From Candidatus Zipacnadia bacterium (GTDB lineage: Bacteria > Armatimonadota > Zipacnadia > Zipacnadales > UBA5352), in NCBI GenBank assembly GCA_029821635.1, contig JALGSW010000012.1, forward strand, positions 1-44,542: a stretch of DNA of 44,542 nucleotides, in the 5' to 3' direction. The position numbers and the translations under genes are program-made. This document shows, piece after piece, positions 35,613 to 44,446 of this stretch (position 1 is the first letter of the stretch; every line of letters begins with the position of its first letter). Below the pieces are notes generated by a model. That model was given only the letters and a program-made list of their open reading frames with translations. It had not been told where the DNA came from and did no database searches.

Positions 35613-36499
35613 TGCCGGTGCTCCGGCCGTGGCCGGCCGCGCTCGCGTTGGTCGCATGCCTGGTGATCGCCCTCGCCGTCTACGCGTGGAGCGTTGACTT
35701 TCGCGCGCCTGACGTCGTCAGCGGGCTGGGTGAGGCGGCCGCGGCGGTGCGACTGCAGGCGACGGCGATGGCGCTGCACCTGCAGGCGGCCGAGATGCAC
35801 CGGGAGGAAGTCCGGCGGATGCGCGACGCGGGGGAGGCGGCGGCGCGGCTGCAGGCGGCGCGCTTCGCCCTCGCCGACCAACTGCGCACGGCGGCGCTGC
35901 TGGCCTGGGCCGAGGGCAACCCCGATCGCGCGGGCGAGTGGCTGGTGGAGGCGTCTCGGGCCGCTCCCGAGCGTGTCGATCTGATCTGCCTGATGACGGA
36001 CCTGCGCACGCGTGCCACCGAGGCCGCGGAGCGCCGCGTCGAGCTGCTGCTCCTCGTCCTGCGCTACGACTCCCCCTGTGCGAACCTCCTGGTGGGTGAG
36101 AGCTTCCTTGAGGCCGGCGATGCCGATGCCGCGCGCGGCTACCTCCAGCGCGCAGCGCAGGGCAGCCCCGAGTGGCCCGGGCCGCACCTGGCGCTGGCGC
36201 GCCTGCACATGCTCGCGGGCGACCCGGCCGCCGCGCAAGCGAGCGGACAGAAGGCGCTCGCGCACGCCCGCGACCTGCACTCACGGCTCAACGCCGCCGC
36301 GATCGTCCGACGCGCGGGGGGCGTTGCGCCTGAGCGCTGGCGGCTGATCGCCGAGTGGGCGTGGCGGACATACGCGTGGGTGCTGCCGGTGGTGGGCGCC
36401 TTCGTGGTGCTGCTCGTCAGTCCGGCGCTGGTCCGGCTCGGGCGGCGCGGTGTGGCGTGGGTGCGCTCTCAGCGCGGCATGGCGCAGAGCGCGTCGTAG
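35612..36499 (+). CDS. TPR-like membrane protein
   Basis: The 295-aa protein starts with a hydrophobic segment (about 8-26, WPAALALVACLVIALAVYA). It has a middle of Ala/Leu-rich helical repeats (about 40-240; for example ANLLVGESFLEAGDADAARGYL, followed by HLALARLHMLAGDPAAAQ, both TPR-like), and ends with a second transmembrane helix (about 250-270, YAWVLPVVGAFVVLLV). I do not recognise a specific family. The repeats would lie in one soluble loop between two membrane helices. It ends the HPS-RraA operon, and its last 31 nt overlap the convergent glycosyltransferase gene on the other strand. Confidence 0.7.
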   Translation: MPVLRPWPAALALVACLVIALAVYAWSVDFRAPDVVSGLGEAAAAVRLQATAMALHLQAAEMHREEVRRMRDAGEAAARLQAARFALADQLRTAALLAWAEGNPDRAGEWLVEASRAAPERVDLICLMTDLRTRATEAAERRVELLLLVLRYDSPCANLLVGESFLEAGDADAARGYLQRAAQGSPEWPGPHLALARLHMLAGDPAAAQASGQKALAHARDLHSRLNAAAIVRRAGGVAPERWRLIAEWAWRTYAWVLPVVGAFVVLLVSPALVRLGRRGVAWVRSQRGMAQSAS

Positions 36500-37599
36500 A
36501 GCCGATCGGCGACCGCGGCGAGTCCGTAGCGTTCCTCGACGCGTCTGCGCGCCCTGCGGCCGATCTCCGCGGTGGCGGCCGGATCGGCGAGCAGGTCCGC
36601 GATCGCGTCGGCCATCGCCTCGGGGTTGCGCTCCTCGGAGATCACTCCCGACTGCAGCTCGCCGACGAGGTTCGGGATGTTCCCGGAGCTTGAGCCGATC
36701 ACCGGGACCTCGCACGCCGCCGCCTCGACCAGCACGCGCCCGAACTGCTCCTCCCAGTTCGGCATCGTGCGCGAGGGTACCGCGAGCAGGTCGAATGCGT
36801 TCATGTAGTCACGCGCGGCGCTGTGCGGCACCGGGCCGGTGAGCACCACGCGGCCGTCCGGGTGCTCGCGGCTCCACTGCCGGAACTCGTCGGACATGGG
36901 GCCGCCGCCGACCAGCAGCACGCTGACGTCCTCCCCGCGCCCCAACAGCATCTCCGTCGCCGCGCGCAGGTCGTCGAGGCCCTTCTCCGCGGTCAACCGG
37001 CCGAGGTAGCCGATGACCGTCCCACGGACGCCCAGCTCCCTTCGCAGCTCTGAGCGGTCGAGCGGCCGGAACAGCTCCGCGTCCACGAAGTGCGGGATCA
37101 CCGCGATCGCCCCGTCGAAGCTCTTCGCGCGCAGCACCTCCGTGATCTCCGCCGCGGGCGGCACGGCGAGCGCTGCGTACGCGAGCATCTGTCGCTCCAC
37201 CGAGGAGAAGGGCCACGGGAAGCGCTTGCTGCGGTTCTGCGCGGTCATGAAGCAGATCGGGTAGCCGGCGGGACGGCAGATGCGCAGTGTCTGCCATGCG
37301 GGCAGTGAGTAAGGCTCCTCGTCGAGGTAGACGACCTCCGGGGCGAAGTCATGCAGCGCCCGCGCGAGGCCTCGGTAGACGTGTAGGCTGATCTGGCCCG
37401 AGCCGATCACCGGTAGCGGACGCGAGCGGAAGCCCGCGTCCTCGACTTCGGCGAAGTCCACGATCATGCCGGTGGAGGCGCGCCAGCGCCGGGGCGCGAT
37501 CATGAGCAGCTCAACGTCCGGGTGCGCGGCGCACAGCTGCTTGAACAGCCGCTGGTTCACGTCGATCACACAGGCGTGGCTGATCACCGCAAGCCTCAC
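36469..37599 (-). CDS. glycosyltransferase family 4 (GT-B)
   Basis: The 376-aa protein is a GT-B glycosyltransferase that transfers a sugar from a nucleotide or lipid donor to a cell-surface glycan. The N-terminal Rossmann half begins VISHACVIDVNQRLFK. The donor half has VIGYLGRLTAEKGLDDLR, VVLTGPV and the E-x7-E-type signature EEQFGRVLVEAAACEVPVIGS. It is the last of four glycosyltransferase genes on this strand and its start overlaps the previous stop by 4 nt. Sugar and linkage are unknown. Its 3' end overlaps the TPR protein gene by 31 nt on the opposite strand. Confidence 0.88.
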   Translation of the reverse strand: MRLAVISHACVIDVNQRLFKQLCAAHPDVELLMIAPRRWRASTGMIVDFAEVEDAGFRSRPLPVIGSGQISLHVYRGLARALHDFAPEVVYLDEEPYSLPAWQTLRICRPAGYPICFMTAQNRSKRFPWPFSSVERQMLAYAALAVPPAAEITEVLRAKSFDGAIAVIPHFVDAELFRPLDRSELRRELGVRGTVIGYLGRLTAEKGLDDLRAATEMLLGRGEDVSVLLVGGGPMSDEFRQWSREHPDGRVVLTGPVPHSAARDYMNAFDLLAVPSRTMPNWEEQFGRVLVEAAACEVPVIGSSSGNIPNLVGELQSGVISEERNPEAMADAIADLLADPAATAEIGRRARRRVEERYGLAAVADRLYDALCAMPR

Positions 37600-38795
37600 G
37601 CGCGCTCACCGCCCTCCGCCGCGAAGCGCAGCATGAGCGCCTCGATCTCCTCGGCCTGGCGGTCCCAGGAGAAGCTCTGCGCGCGCTCGTGGACCGCCTC
37701 TGACATCGCGGCAAGCAGTGCCCGGTCCGCGCACAGTTCGTCGAGCCGCCGGGCGATCTCCACCGGGTCCGGGCCGACGAAGAAGCCGCTCACGCCATCC
37801 TCGATGAGGTCCAGCGCGGCCCCGGTGCGCGTGGCCAGCAGCGGCAGCCCGCACGCCGCGGCCTCCAGCGTCACGAGGCCGAACGGCTCCTCGGGGTTCG
37901 GCGCCACGAGGCAGTCGGCCATCGCGAGGTACTCCTGCGGCCGGTCAACGTGCGGGACGAAGATGATGCGCTCGAGGACGCCGGCCTCCCGCGCGATCGC
38001 CTCGAAGGCCTCGCGCTCACCGTTGCCGACCACCAGCAGGCGCACCGGCTCGCGCGTGAGCGGCAGGGCCTTGACCACCTCGGCGAGGCGTTTCTCGTAC
38101 CAGCGCCCACCCATGAAGAGCGCCACGAACTCTTCCTCGGCGAGCCCGAGCAGGCCCCTGATACGCGGACGGGCCTCGTCGCGCAGGTCGCGGCGGAAGA
38201 CGGAGTGATTGACGCCGTTGCGCGTGACGAAGACCTCATCCGGGCCGAGGTCGTACTCGCGCAGGAAGTACTCCCGGACGCTGCGAGAGACGGTCATGAT
38301 GCGCCCTCGGCAGCGCCGGACCGCCCGGGCCTCCAGCGAGACGAAGGCGTGGTCGCGCACGACTTCCCACGCGCGGCGCAGTGGCGAGCGCATCCCGAAC
38401 CTGCGCTGCAGGTCGGTGCGGACGCGCCGCCGCTCGCGGTGGCCGGTGTGCGCGAGCAACGCGTTCTGAGCGAGGGTGTTGCCGCCCTGGGCGAGCACCA
38501 CGTCGAAGTCGCGGGGGCGGATTGCGTGCGATGACGCGAGCGCGAACCACAGCGCCCGCGCGCCAAGGGGCAGTCGCGGGTTGCGCAGGCGATGGACGGT
38601 GATGCCGGCGAGGTCGATGTCCCGCACGGTGAAGCACACGAGGTGCACGTCGTGGCTGCGCGCGAGCCTCGGGGCAAGCTCAGCGATCACCCGCTCCTGC
38701 CCGCCGCCGAGGCCGACGTCCTCGATCACCAGCGCGATGCGCAGGCGCCGGTCGCCGGCGGGCGGGCGCGTCGCATCCGTCGGCGTGCCGGTCAT
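37596..38795 (-). CDS. glycosyltransferase family 4 (GT-B)
   Basis: The 399-aa GT-B enzyme has IALVIEDVGLGGGQERVIAELA at the N-terminus (acceptor half). Donor-half motifs are VALFMGGRWYEKRLAEVVKAL, RIIFVPHVDRPQEYLAMADC and EEPFGLVTLEAAACGLPLLATRTG. I start it at 38795 (MTGTPTDATRPP), where it overlaps the stop of the upstream membrane glycosyltransferase by 4 nt (ATGA). The longer open frame upstream runs into that gene and is not used. It differs clearly from its GT4 neighbour, so it is not a recent duplicate; probably they act in sequence on one glycan. Confidence 0.88.
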   Translation of the reverse strand: MTGTPTDATRPPAGDRRLRIALVIEDVGLGGGQERVIAELAPRLARSHDVHLVCFTVRDIDLAGITVHRLRNPRLPLGARALWFALASSHAIRPRDFDVVLAQGGNTLAQNALLAHTGHRERRRVRTDLQRRFGMRSPLRRAWEVVRDHAFVSLEARAVRRCRGRIMTVSRSVREYFLREYDLGPDEVFVTRNGVNHSVFRRDLRDEARPRIRGLLGLAEEEFVALFMGGRWYEKRLAEVVKALPLTREPVRLLVVGNGEREAFEAIAREAGVLERIIFVPHVDRPQEYLAMADCLVAPNPEEPFGLVTLEAAACGLPLLATRTGAALDLIEDGVSGFFVGPDPVEIARRLDELCADRALLAAMSEAVHERAQSFSWDRQAEEIEALMLRFAAEGGERA

Positions 38796-40078
38796 GGGCG
38801 GATCGTGTCCCTTGCGCGCGCAATCCGCGCAACGAACGCCGCCAACGGCTGCGCGGCCAGCGCCAGCCCCAGCGGCATGAAGGGGATCGTGTAGCGCGCG
38901 GTCGGCGAGCCCATGAAGATCGTCGCTGAGACCACAACGAAGACGATGGCGGTCATCCACTGCACGCTGCGCGGCGCGGCGCGGGAGCCCATCACGATGA
39001 GCACCAGCAACAGGAGCTGCGGGATGGCCATCAGGTAGAAGGTGAGCGGTGACTTGACGAGCCACGGGCGGCTGCCCGGAGCGTACGACCAGGTGAGCGG
39101 GACCTTCGCGATGCAGCCTCCGAGCGTGCGCAGCGGGTCATCGTATAGGCGCTGCACCGCCACCGCGCGGAAGCGCCGGGAGGCATCCGGGCCGAGGTAG
39201 CTGTCATCGCCCTGCAGCCGGCGGAACTCATCGGTCGCCTCAATCGCGGTCATCTCATCCTGCCACTCGGTGAACACCATCGGGTGCGTGCCCATGTAGA
39301 GCGCCGCGCTTCCCGCATCGGAGGTGACGCTGAACGTGCCGAGGGAGGCCAGATTGCGCGCACCCCAGGGGACGAGCGTCGCGCACGCCACTACCGCGAG
39401 CATTCCTGCGGCCAGCAGGCCGTCTCTGCGCCGCCCGAACTGCGCCCACAGCGCGATCGGGACCGCCGCCACGAACGGCAGCGCGACCGGGCGGGTCAGC
39501 GTCGCCAGCCCGATGGCGACGCCGCATGCCACCACCAGGCGCAGGTCGCGGCGCTTCACCGCGCGCGCCCACAGCAGGACGATCAGCGCCAGGAGGAAGG
39601 TGTACAGCGCCTCGGGCCGGATCTCGTTCGCGAGCACCGGGAACGCGTAGTAGAGCCCCGCTACGAGGCCGGCAACTCCTCCCACAAACTCGCCGAAGAC
39701 CTCGCGCGCGATCGCCACCACGATCAGCACCGTGCCCAGCGCCAGTGCGAGCTGCACGAACAGCACCGGGAGCGTGCTCTTGCCGAAGAGGATGATCGAG
39801 GCGGCGAGCAGCATCGGGTAGAGCGGCTGGCGCATCCGCGTGGGCTCGTGACCGTCGAAGCTGAAGCCGCGCCCCTCCGCGAGGTGCTTGCCGATCGACC
39901 AGTACTGATGCGAGTCGCGGCTGGTCAGCGCGCGCCCCTCGCGATGCAGCAGCGTGCCGGTGAAGATCGCCGCGCAGGCGATCAGACCAATGACGATCAG
40001 GATCTGAGGCACGCGGCTCCGGCGGCGCCGGAGCGGTGGGTTGCGGCGTGGCGAGGAGGCTGGTGCGGTTGCGCTCAT
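38792..40078 (-). CDS. PMT/ArnT-like integral membrane glycosyltransferase
   Basis: The 428-aa protein has about ten hydrophobic helices and the GT39/GT-C layout: after a first helix (ILIVIGLIACAAIFTGTLL) comes a loop with SRDSHQYWSIGKHLAEGRG and the R-x-P-L-Y-P motif (MRQPLYPMLLA). Such enzymes use polyprenyl-phosphate-linked sugars on the outer side of the membrane. It starts at 40078 and overlaps the GT2 gene stop by 4 nt. The acceptor (lipid A, protein or polysaccharide) cannot be told. Confidence 0.82.
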   Translation of the reverse strand: MSATAPASSPRRNPPLRRRRSRVPQILIVIGLIACAAIFTGTLLHREGRALTSRDSHQYWSIGKHLAEGRGFSFDGHEPTRMRQPLYPMLLAASIILFGKSTLPVLFVQLALALGTVLIVVAIAREVFGEFVGGVAGLVAGLYYAFPVLANEIRPEALYTFLLALIVLLWARAVKRRDLRLVVACGVAIGLATLTRPVALPFVAAVPIALWAQFGRRRDGLLAAGMLAVVACATLVPWGARNLASLGTFSVTSDAGSAALYMGTHPMVFTEWQDEMTAIEATDEFRRLQGDDSYLGPDASRRFRAVAVQRLYDDPLRTLGGCIAKVPLTWSYAPGSRPWLVKSPLTFYLMAIPQLLLLVLIVMGSRAAPRSVQWMTAIVFVVVSATIFMGSPTARYTIPFMPLGLALAAQPLAAFVARIARARDTIRP

Positions 40079-41106
40079 CGGGTCGGGGGCTCCTCCGCGG
40101 CGTTCTTCTCCTGCTGTGCGCGCACGGACCTGGTGGTGCGCCATGCCTGCCGCAGCCCGCCCATCGCCGCGCGCCAGCGCCTGACCGCCAGCGAGCGCTC
40201 GCGCGGCAGCCGAACGAGCATGCGCAGCAGGCCGTAGCGCCAGTGCTGGCCGACCAGCAGCGCGAAGATCGTGAACGCCGCGCGGCGCGGGCCGTCGAGG
40301 TGCTTGAGCATCACGTAGGCGTAATCGTGCGCCAGGTCGTAGACCGCCACGAGGTTCTCCGTGTCACGCTCGTGACCGTCGAAGCGCGGCTTCGGGTAGT
40401 GATCGACCGCCGCCAGCGGGTCGTAGATGAGCATGCCGCCATCCGCGGTGGCGCCGAGCGAGACGTCCGTGTCATTGAATACGCCCGAGCGCAGGTAGAG
40501 GTCGAAGGGCGGGATCACCTCGCGCCGGAAAGACATGTTCGCGCCCTTGAGGTGCGCGACGCGACGCGCGTCGTCGAAGCTCGGCTGGTGATGGTTGCCG
40601 ACCATCCGCCCGCACCAGGTGAGCACGCCGACCTGCGGCTGCGGCTCGCCCGCGATCGCGTCGCCGTCGTGCACGATGTCCCGCCCGCCGACGCCCAGCA
40701 CGTCGGGCTCGGCGTAGTGCGAGAGCAGCCGCTCGAGCCATCGCTGCGTCGGAACGCAGTCGTCGTCGATGAAGCAGATCACATCGCCGGTGGAGATCGC
40801 GAGGCCCGCGTTGGTGGCCGCCATCTGTCCTGGCTGGACGACCTCCGCGAGGTCCACGAGCTGCGCGCCGTCGGGGTTCTCCGCGCGCCAGGCGTCGAGC
40901 GCCTCGCGGGAGTCACCGTCGGTGTCGCGCAGTACCAAGACGACCTGATCCGGGAGGCACGAGCCAGCGAGGAGGCCGTCGAGGCAGCTCAGGAGCGCGT
41001 CCGGCCGCCGGAAGCTGGGCACCAGCACAGTCACCGCGGGCGGCTGCGTGGAGCCGCTCGCGCCGAGCGCGTCCGTCCCATCCGTCCTGCGGCTCAGATC
41101 GCTCAC
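40075..41106 (-). CDS. glycosyltransferase family 2
   Basis: The 343-aa GT-A glycosyltransferase has VTVLVPSFRRPDALLSCLDGLL at the N-terminus, the DxD-type metal motif ICFIDDDCVPTQRW, and AHLKGANMSFRREVI followed by GVFNDTDVSLGA as catalytic-base region. The C-terminal ~100 residues include WRYGLLRMLVRLP. I start at GTG 41106 (VSDLSRRTDG), which lies just after the uvrA stop and the intervening 34 nt; the longer frame reaching 41499 overlaps uvrA in the wrong frame and is a shadow. Probably a first step of the same glycan pathway as the three genes after it. Confidence 0.85.
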   Translation of the reverse strand: MSDLSRRTDGTDALGASGSTQPPAVTVLVPSFRRPDALLSCLDGLLAGSCLPDQVVLVLRDTDGDSREALDAWRAENPDGAQLVDLAEVVQPGQMAATNAGLAISTGDVICFIDDDCVPTQRWLERLLSHYAEPDVLGVGGRDIVHDGDAIAGEPQPQVGVLTWCGRMVGNHHQPSFDDARRVAHLKGANMSFRREVIPPFDLYLRSGVFNDTDVSLGATADGGMLIYDPLAAVDHYPKPRFDGHERDTENLVAVYDLAHDYAYVMLKHLDGPRRAAFTIFALLVGQHWRYGLLRMLVRLPRERSLAVRRWRAAMGGLRQAWRTTRSVRAQQEKNAAEEPPTR

Positions 41107-41140
41107 TCCTGCCGTCCGGTCACGCGCCGGCCGGACGCCC

Positions 41141-43990
41141 TTAGCCCGCAGCCGCCGAATCGTCCGTCTGCCCGAGCGCCTTCCGCAGGAAGCGGCCGGT
41201 GGCCGATTCGGGCATCGCCGCGACCTGCTCCGGAGTGCCGGTCGCGACGACCCTCCCGCCGCTGTCGCCGCCGCCGGGGCCCAGGTCGATGACGTAGTCG
41301 GCGGACTTGATGACCTCACTATTGTGTTCGATGACCAGCACCGTGTTCCCGGCGCTGACCAGCTCGTCCAGTACGTCGAGCAGCCGCGCGATGTCCACGA
41401 AGTGCAGGCCGGTCGTCGGCTCGTCGAGGATGTACAGCGTGTGCCCGCCCTCGGGCCGCGCCAGCTCGCGCGCCAGCTTGAGCCGCTGCGCCTCACCACC
41501 TGAGAGCGTCGTGGCGGGCTGACCGAGCTTGAGGTAACCCAACCCCACGCTCTGCAGCGTCTCCAGCACTCGCCGCACCTTCGGCACGTTCTGGAACAGC
41601 TCCGCCGCCTCGGCGACCGTCAGGTCCAGCACCTCGGCGATGGTCTTCCCCTTGTACCGGATATGCAGCGTCTCGCGGTTGTAGCGCGTCCCCGCGCACT
41701 CATCGCAGTCCACGAACACGTCCGGCAGCATGTGCATCTCGACGGTGCGCGTGCCGGTGCCCTGACAGGCTTCGCAGCGCCCGCCGGGCACGTTGAAGCT
41801 GAACCGCCCCGGCTCGTAGCCGCGCATCCGGGCCTCCGGCACCGCCGCGAACAGCTCGCGGATCGGCGCCATCACGCGCGAGTAGGTCGCCGGATTCGAC
41901 CGCGGCGTGCGCCCGATCGGCTCCTGATCGATGCCCACCACGCGCTCGAGGTGCTCCCAGCCGGTCATCTCCCGGTGATCGCCCGGCACGTCCAGCGAGC
42001 GGTGCAGCCGCCGGCGCAGCGCGCGGTAGATGATCTCCTGCACGAGCGTGCTCTTGCCCGAGCCGGACACGCCCGTGACACATGTGAGGGTCCCAAGTGG
42101 TACCTCGGCATCCACGCCCTGAAGATTATACTGAGATGCGCCCCTGATGACCAGCGACTCGCCGATCCCCTCTCGACGATGCTCGGGAACGGGGATCGCC
42201 CGGCGGCCGGAGAGGTAGCGGCCGGTCAGCGACTCCTCAGACGCCAGCATACCCGCGACGTCGCCCTCGTAGATCACGCGCCCGCCCTCGACGCCCGGCC
42301 CCGGTCCGAAGTCCACTGTCCAGTCCGCGCGCAGGATCGTACTCGCGTCATGCTCGACCACGATCACCGTGTTGCCGAGGTCGCGCAGGCGCTCAAGCAC
42401 GGCCAGTAGCCGGTCGTGGTCGACCGGGTGCAGGCCGATGCTGGGCTCATCGAGGATGTAGAGCACTCCGGCCAGGCCCGACCCAAGCTGCGTGGCGAGC
42501 CGGATCCGCTGCGCCTCGCCACCCGCGAGGGTCGGCGCGGTGCGGTCGAGCGTAAGGTACGCCACGCCCACCTCGACCATGAAGTGCAGCCGCGAGCGGA
42601 TCTCGTCCAGCAGTTCCGCGCACAGCTCGGCGTCCGAATCGGGCAGCTCCAACTCGCGGAAGAACTCCAGCGCACTCTCGGCGGTCATCGCCGCTATCTC
42701 GCCCAGCGACTTCCCGCCCACGCGCACCGCCCGACTCTCCGGCCGCAACCGGTCGCCCTCGCAGGTGGGGCAGGGCAGAGGCGCGAAGAAGCGATCGTAG
42801 AACTTCTTCTGCCCGGCCGAGCTGGTGTCGCGGTAGCGTCGCTGGCTGGCGGGCACGAGTCCCTCGAAGCGCTTCGTGTACTCGAACTGCTTGCCGCCGC
42901 GCGTCTGGTACTCGAAGGCAATCTCCTCGTCGGTCCCGTAGAGGATGATTTCGCGCGCATGGTCGGTCAGGTCGCGCCAGGGGGTGTCGAGGTCGAAGCC
43001 GTACTGCTTCGCGAGGCCCTCCAGCACGTGCCGGACATGGCGCGTGTTGACGTCACCGTAGATCTCCAGCGCACCGTCGAGGATCGACTTCGAGGGGTCG
43101 GCCACGAGGCGGTCAGGGTCGAGGCCGCGCTGGGTGCCGAGGCCGTCGCACTCGGGGCACATCCCCGTCGGGTTGTTGAATGAGAACATCGCGGGCGTCA
43201 GCTCGGGGTAGGAGATCCCGCAGTCGGGGCAGGCGAAGCGCGTGGACATCGGCAGCTCCTCGCCGTCCACCACGTCGATCACGATCAGCCCGTCGGCCTG
43301 CTCCAGCGCTGTCTCGACCGAGTCGGCGACACGCGATCGCACACCCTCCTTCACCACGATGCGGTCCACGACGACCTCCACGGACGTGAACTCCCGCGCA
43401 GGCTGCGGCACGCCCTCGGAGATGTCCATCTGCTCGCCGTCCACGCGGATACGCACGAAGCCCTGACGGCGGGCGTCGCGCGCCACGTCCACGAGCGCCT
43501 GCCCCTCGGTGCTGCGCACCGGCGCAAGGACGTGGATGCGTGTGCCCTCGGGCAGCCCCAGCACGCGGTCGATGATCTGTTGGGCTGTGTGCGCGCGCAC
43601 CGTCCGCCCGCAGGAGTAGCAGAAGACGAGGCCCGCACGGGCGAAGAGCACGCGCAGGTAGTCGTGGATGTCGGTGATGGTCGCGACGGTCGAGCGCTGG
43701 TTGCCCGAGGAAGAGCGCTGGTCGATAGCGATGGCGGGGGAGAGGCCGTCAATGTGATCGACCAGCGGCCGCCGCATGTTCGCGAAGAACTGCCGGGCGT
43801 ACGTGGAGAGCGATTCGACGTAGCGTCGTTGACCCTCGGCGTGGATCGTGTCGAGCGCCATCGAACTCTTGCCCGAGCCGCTGACGCCCGTAAAGACGAT
43901 CAGCACGCCCCTGGGCAGGTCAAGGTTCACGCTCTTGAGATTGTGTTCGCGCGCTCCGAAGATGCGAATCCGGTCGTCATCATGCGCCAT
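41141..43990 (-). CDS. uvrA: UvrA excinuclease ATPase subunit
   Basis: UvrA recognises DNA damage with UvrB in nucleotide-excision repair. The 949-aa length is normal. Two ABC modules: Walker A GVSGSGKSS (K41) and GVSGSGKST, Walker B YILDEPSIGLHP and YILDEPTTGLHF, and signatures LAGGEAQRIRLA (first) and LSGGEAQRLKLA (second). Zinc modules are CPDC...CPEC in the insertion region and CEAC...CDEC in the C-terminal half; PDVFVDCDECAGTRYN is typical. Substitutions relative to most UvrA: LAGGE instead of LSGGE, and SSSGNQRSTVATITDI instead of the common NPRSTVGT. The start ATG 43990 lies ~38 nt after the promoter at 44035-44063. The glycosyltransferase genes follow with 34 nt gap. Confidence 0.95.
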   Translation of the reverse strand: MAHDDDRIRIFGAREHNLKSVNLDLPRGVLIVFTGVSGSGKSSMALDTIHAEGQRRYVESLSTYARQFFANMRRPLVDHIDGLSPAIAIDQRSSSGNQRSTVATITDIHDYLRVLFARAGLVFCYSCGRTVRAHTAQQIIDRVLGLPEGTRIHVLAPVRSTEGQALVDVARDARRQGFVRIRVDGEQMDISEGVPQPAREFTSVEVVVDRIVVKEGVRSRVADSVETALEQADGLIVIDVVDGEELPMSTRFACPDCGISYPELTPAMFSFNNPTGMCPECDGLGTQRGLDPDRLVADPSKSILDGALEIYGDVNTRHVRHVLEGLAKQYGFDLDTPWRDLTDHAREIILYGTDEEIAFEYQTRGGKQFEYTKRFEGLVPASQRRYRDTSSAGQKKFYDRFFAPLPCPTCEGDRLRPESRAVRVGGKSLGEIAAMTAESALEFFRELELPDSDAELCAELLDEIRSRLHFMVEVGVAYLTLDRTAPTLAGGEAQRIRLATQLGSGLAGVLYILDEPSIGLHPVDHDRLLAVLERLRDLGNTVIVVEHDASTILRADWTVDFGPGPGVEGGRVIYEGDVAGMLASEESLTGRYLSGRRAIPVPEHRREGIGESLVIRGASQYNLQGVDAEVPLGTLTCVTGVSGSGKSTLVQEIIYRALRRRLHRSLDVPGDHREMTGWEHLERVVGIDQEPIGRTPRSNPATYSRVMAPIRELFAAVPEARMRGYEPGRFSFNVPGGRCEACQGTGTRTVEMHMLPDVFVDCDECAGTRYNRETLHIRYKGKTIAEVLDLTVAEAAELFQNVPKVRRVLETLQSVGLGYLKLGQPATTLSGGEAQRLKLARELARPEGGHTLYILDEPTTGLHFVDIARLLDVLDELVSAGNTVLVIEHNSEVIKSADYVIDLGPGGGDSGGRVVATGTPEQVAAMPESATGRFLRKALGQTDDSAAAG

Positions 43991-44034
43991 GAGAGCTCAG
44001 TCGCCACCTCCGCGCTCCGTTCAGCCGAACCATC

Positions 44035-44063
44035 ATTCTACTGCCGTTGCGCCCGCAGGTCAA
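44035..44063 (-). promoter_or_regulatory. promoter of the uvrA-glycosyltransferase operon
   Basis: On the minus strand TTGACC (44063-44058) and TAGAAT (44040-44035) are spaced by 17 nt. Both boxes match 5 of 6 consensus positions. The leader to the uvrA ATG at 43990 is about 38 nt. No LexA-like CTG-N10-CAG or other SOS box is visible around it. Confidence 0.78.
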
Positions 44064-44302
44064 CGTGTTCCCACGCGGATGAATATGCGGGGTGCGCACG
44101 TGCGGTTCTCGGCAGTACGGAAATGTCCGGTTCGGGCAAAGCGCGCCGTCTCCACCGTATCGCCAGAGCGTCGCAGCCCATGCGCCTGAGGGCATGCAGG
44201 GGGCGCGTATGCAGCGGGCAATACCGCGCCCGGTGACCGGAAGCCGGTGCAGCCTGTGGGGGCGCTCGCGGCCATGCGAATCCGCGCTGCGGCCCTGTAA
44301 AG

Positions 44303-44352
44303 GCAAAGTAGAAATGTCCTGTTCTGAGCAAAGTAGAAATGTCCGGTTGTCT
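44303..44352. repeat. two tandem 25-bp direct repeats with an AAATGTCC core
   Basis: gcaaagtagaaatgtcc begins each copy (44303 and 44328; 17 bp identical, period 25), followed by more variable tails (tgttctga / ggttgtct). A diverged third copy at 44112-44136 keeps gaaatgtccggtt and is followed by GCAAAG at 44136. They could be transposase-binding sites at an IS end or protein-binding iterons. Confidence 0.85.
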
Positions 44353-44418
44353 TGGATGCTGTGGTCGTTAGTGGTAGGTCGTTAGCCGTTGATAGTCGTT
44401 GCTGTTGCTGTTGCCCAT

Positions 44419-44436
44419 CGCCCCCCGCGGGGGGCG
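44419..44436. terminator. perfect 18-bp GC palindrome after the partial ORF
   Basis: CGCCCCCCGCGGGGGGCG reads the same on both strands and lies 10 nt beyond the stop (44447) of the leftward ORF. It is terminator-like in position but lacks a loop and a T-tract. Confidence 0.45.
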
Positions 44437-44446
44437 GCGCGCCGGT

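Noticed and set aside
41663-43183. Plus-strand open frames of 248 and 255 aa opposite uvrA
   Set aside because: They mirror conserved UvrA ATPase and zinc motifs on the minus strand and carry no domain of their own.
44038-44331. 97-aa minus-strand frame containing GHFYFA and PEPDISVLP
   Set aside because: These peptides are only translations of the AAATGTCC repeat copies, and the frame crosses the uvrA promoter. Not treated as a gene.
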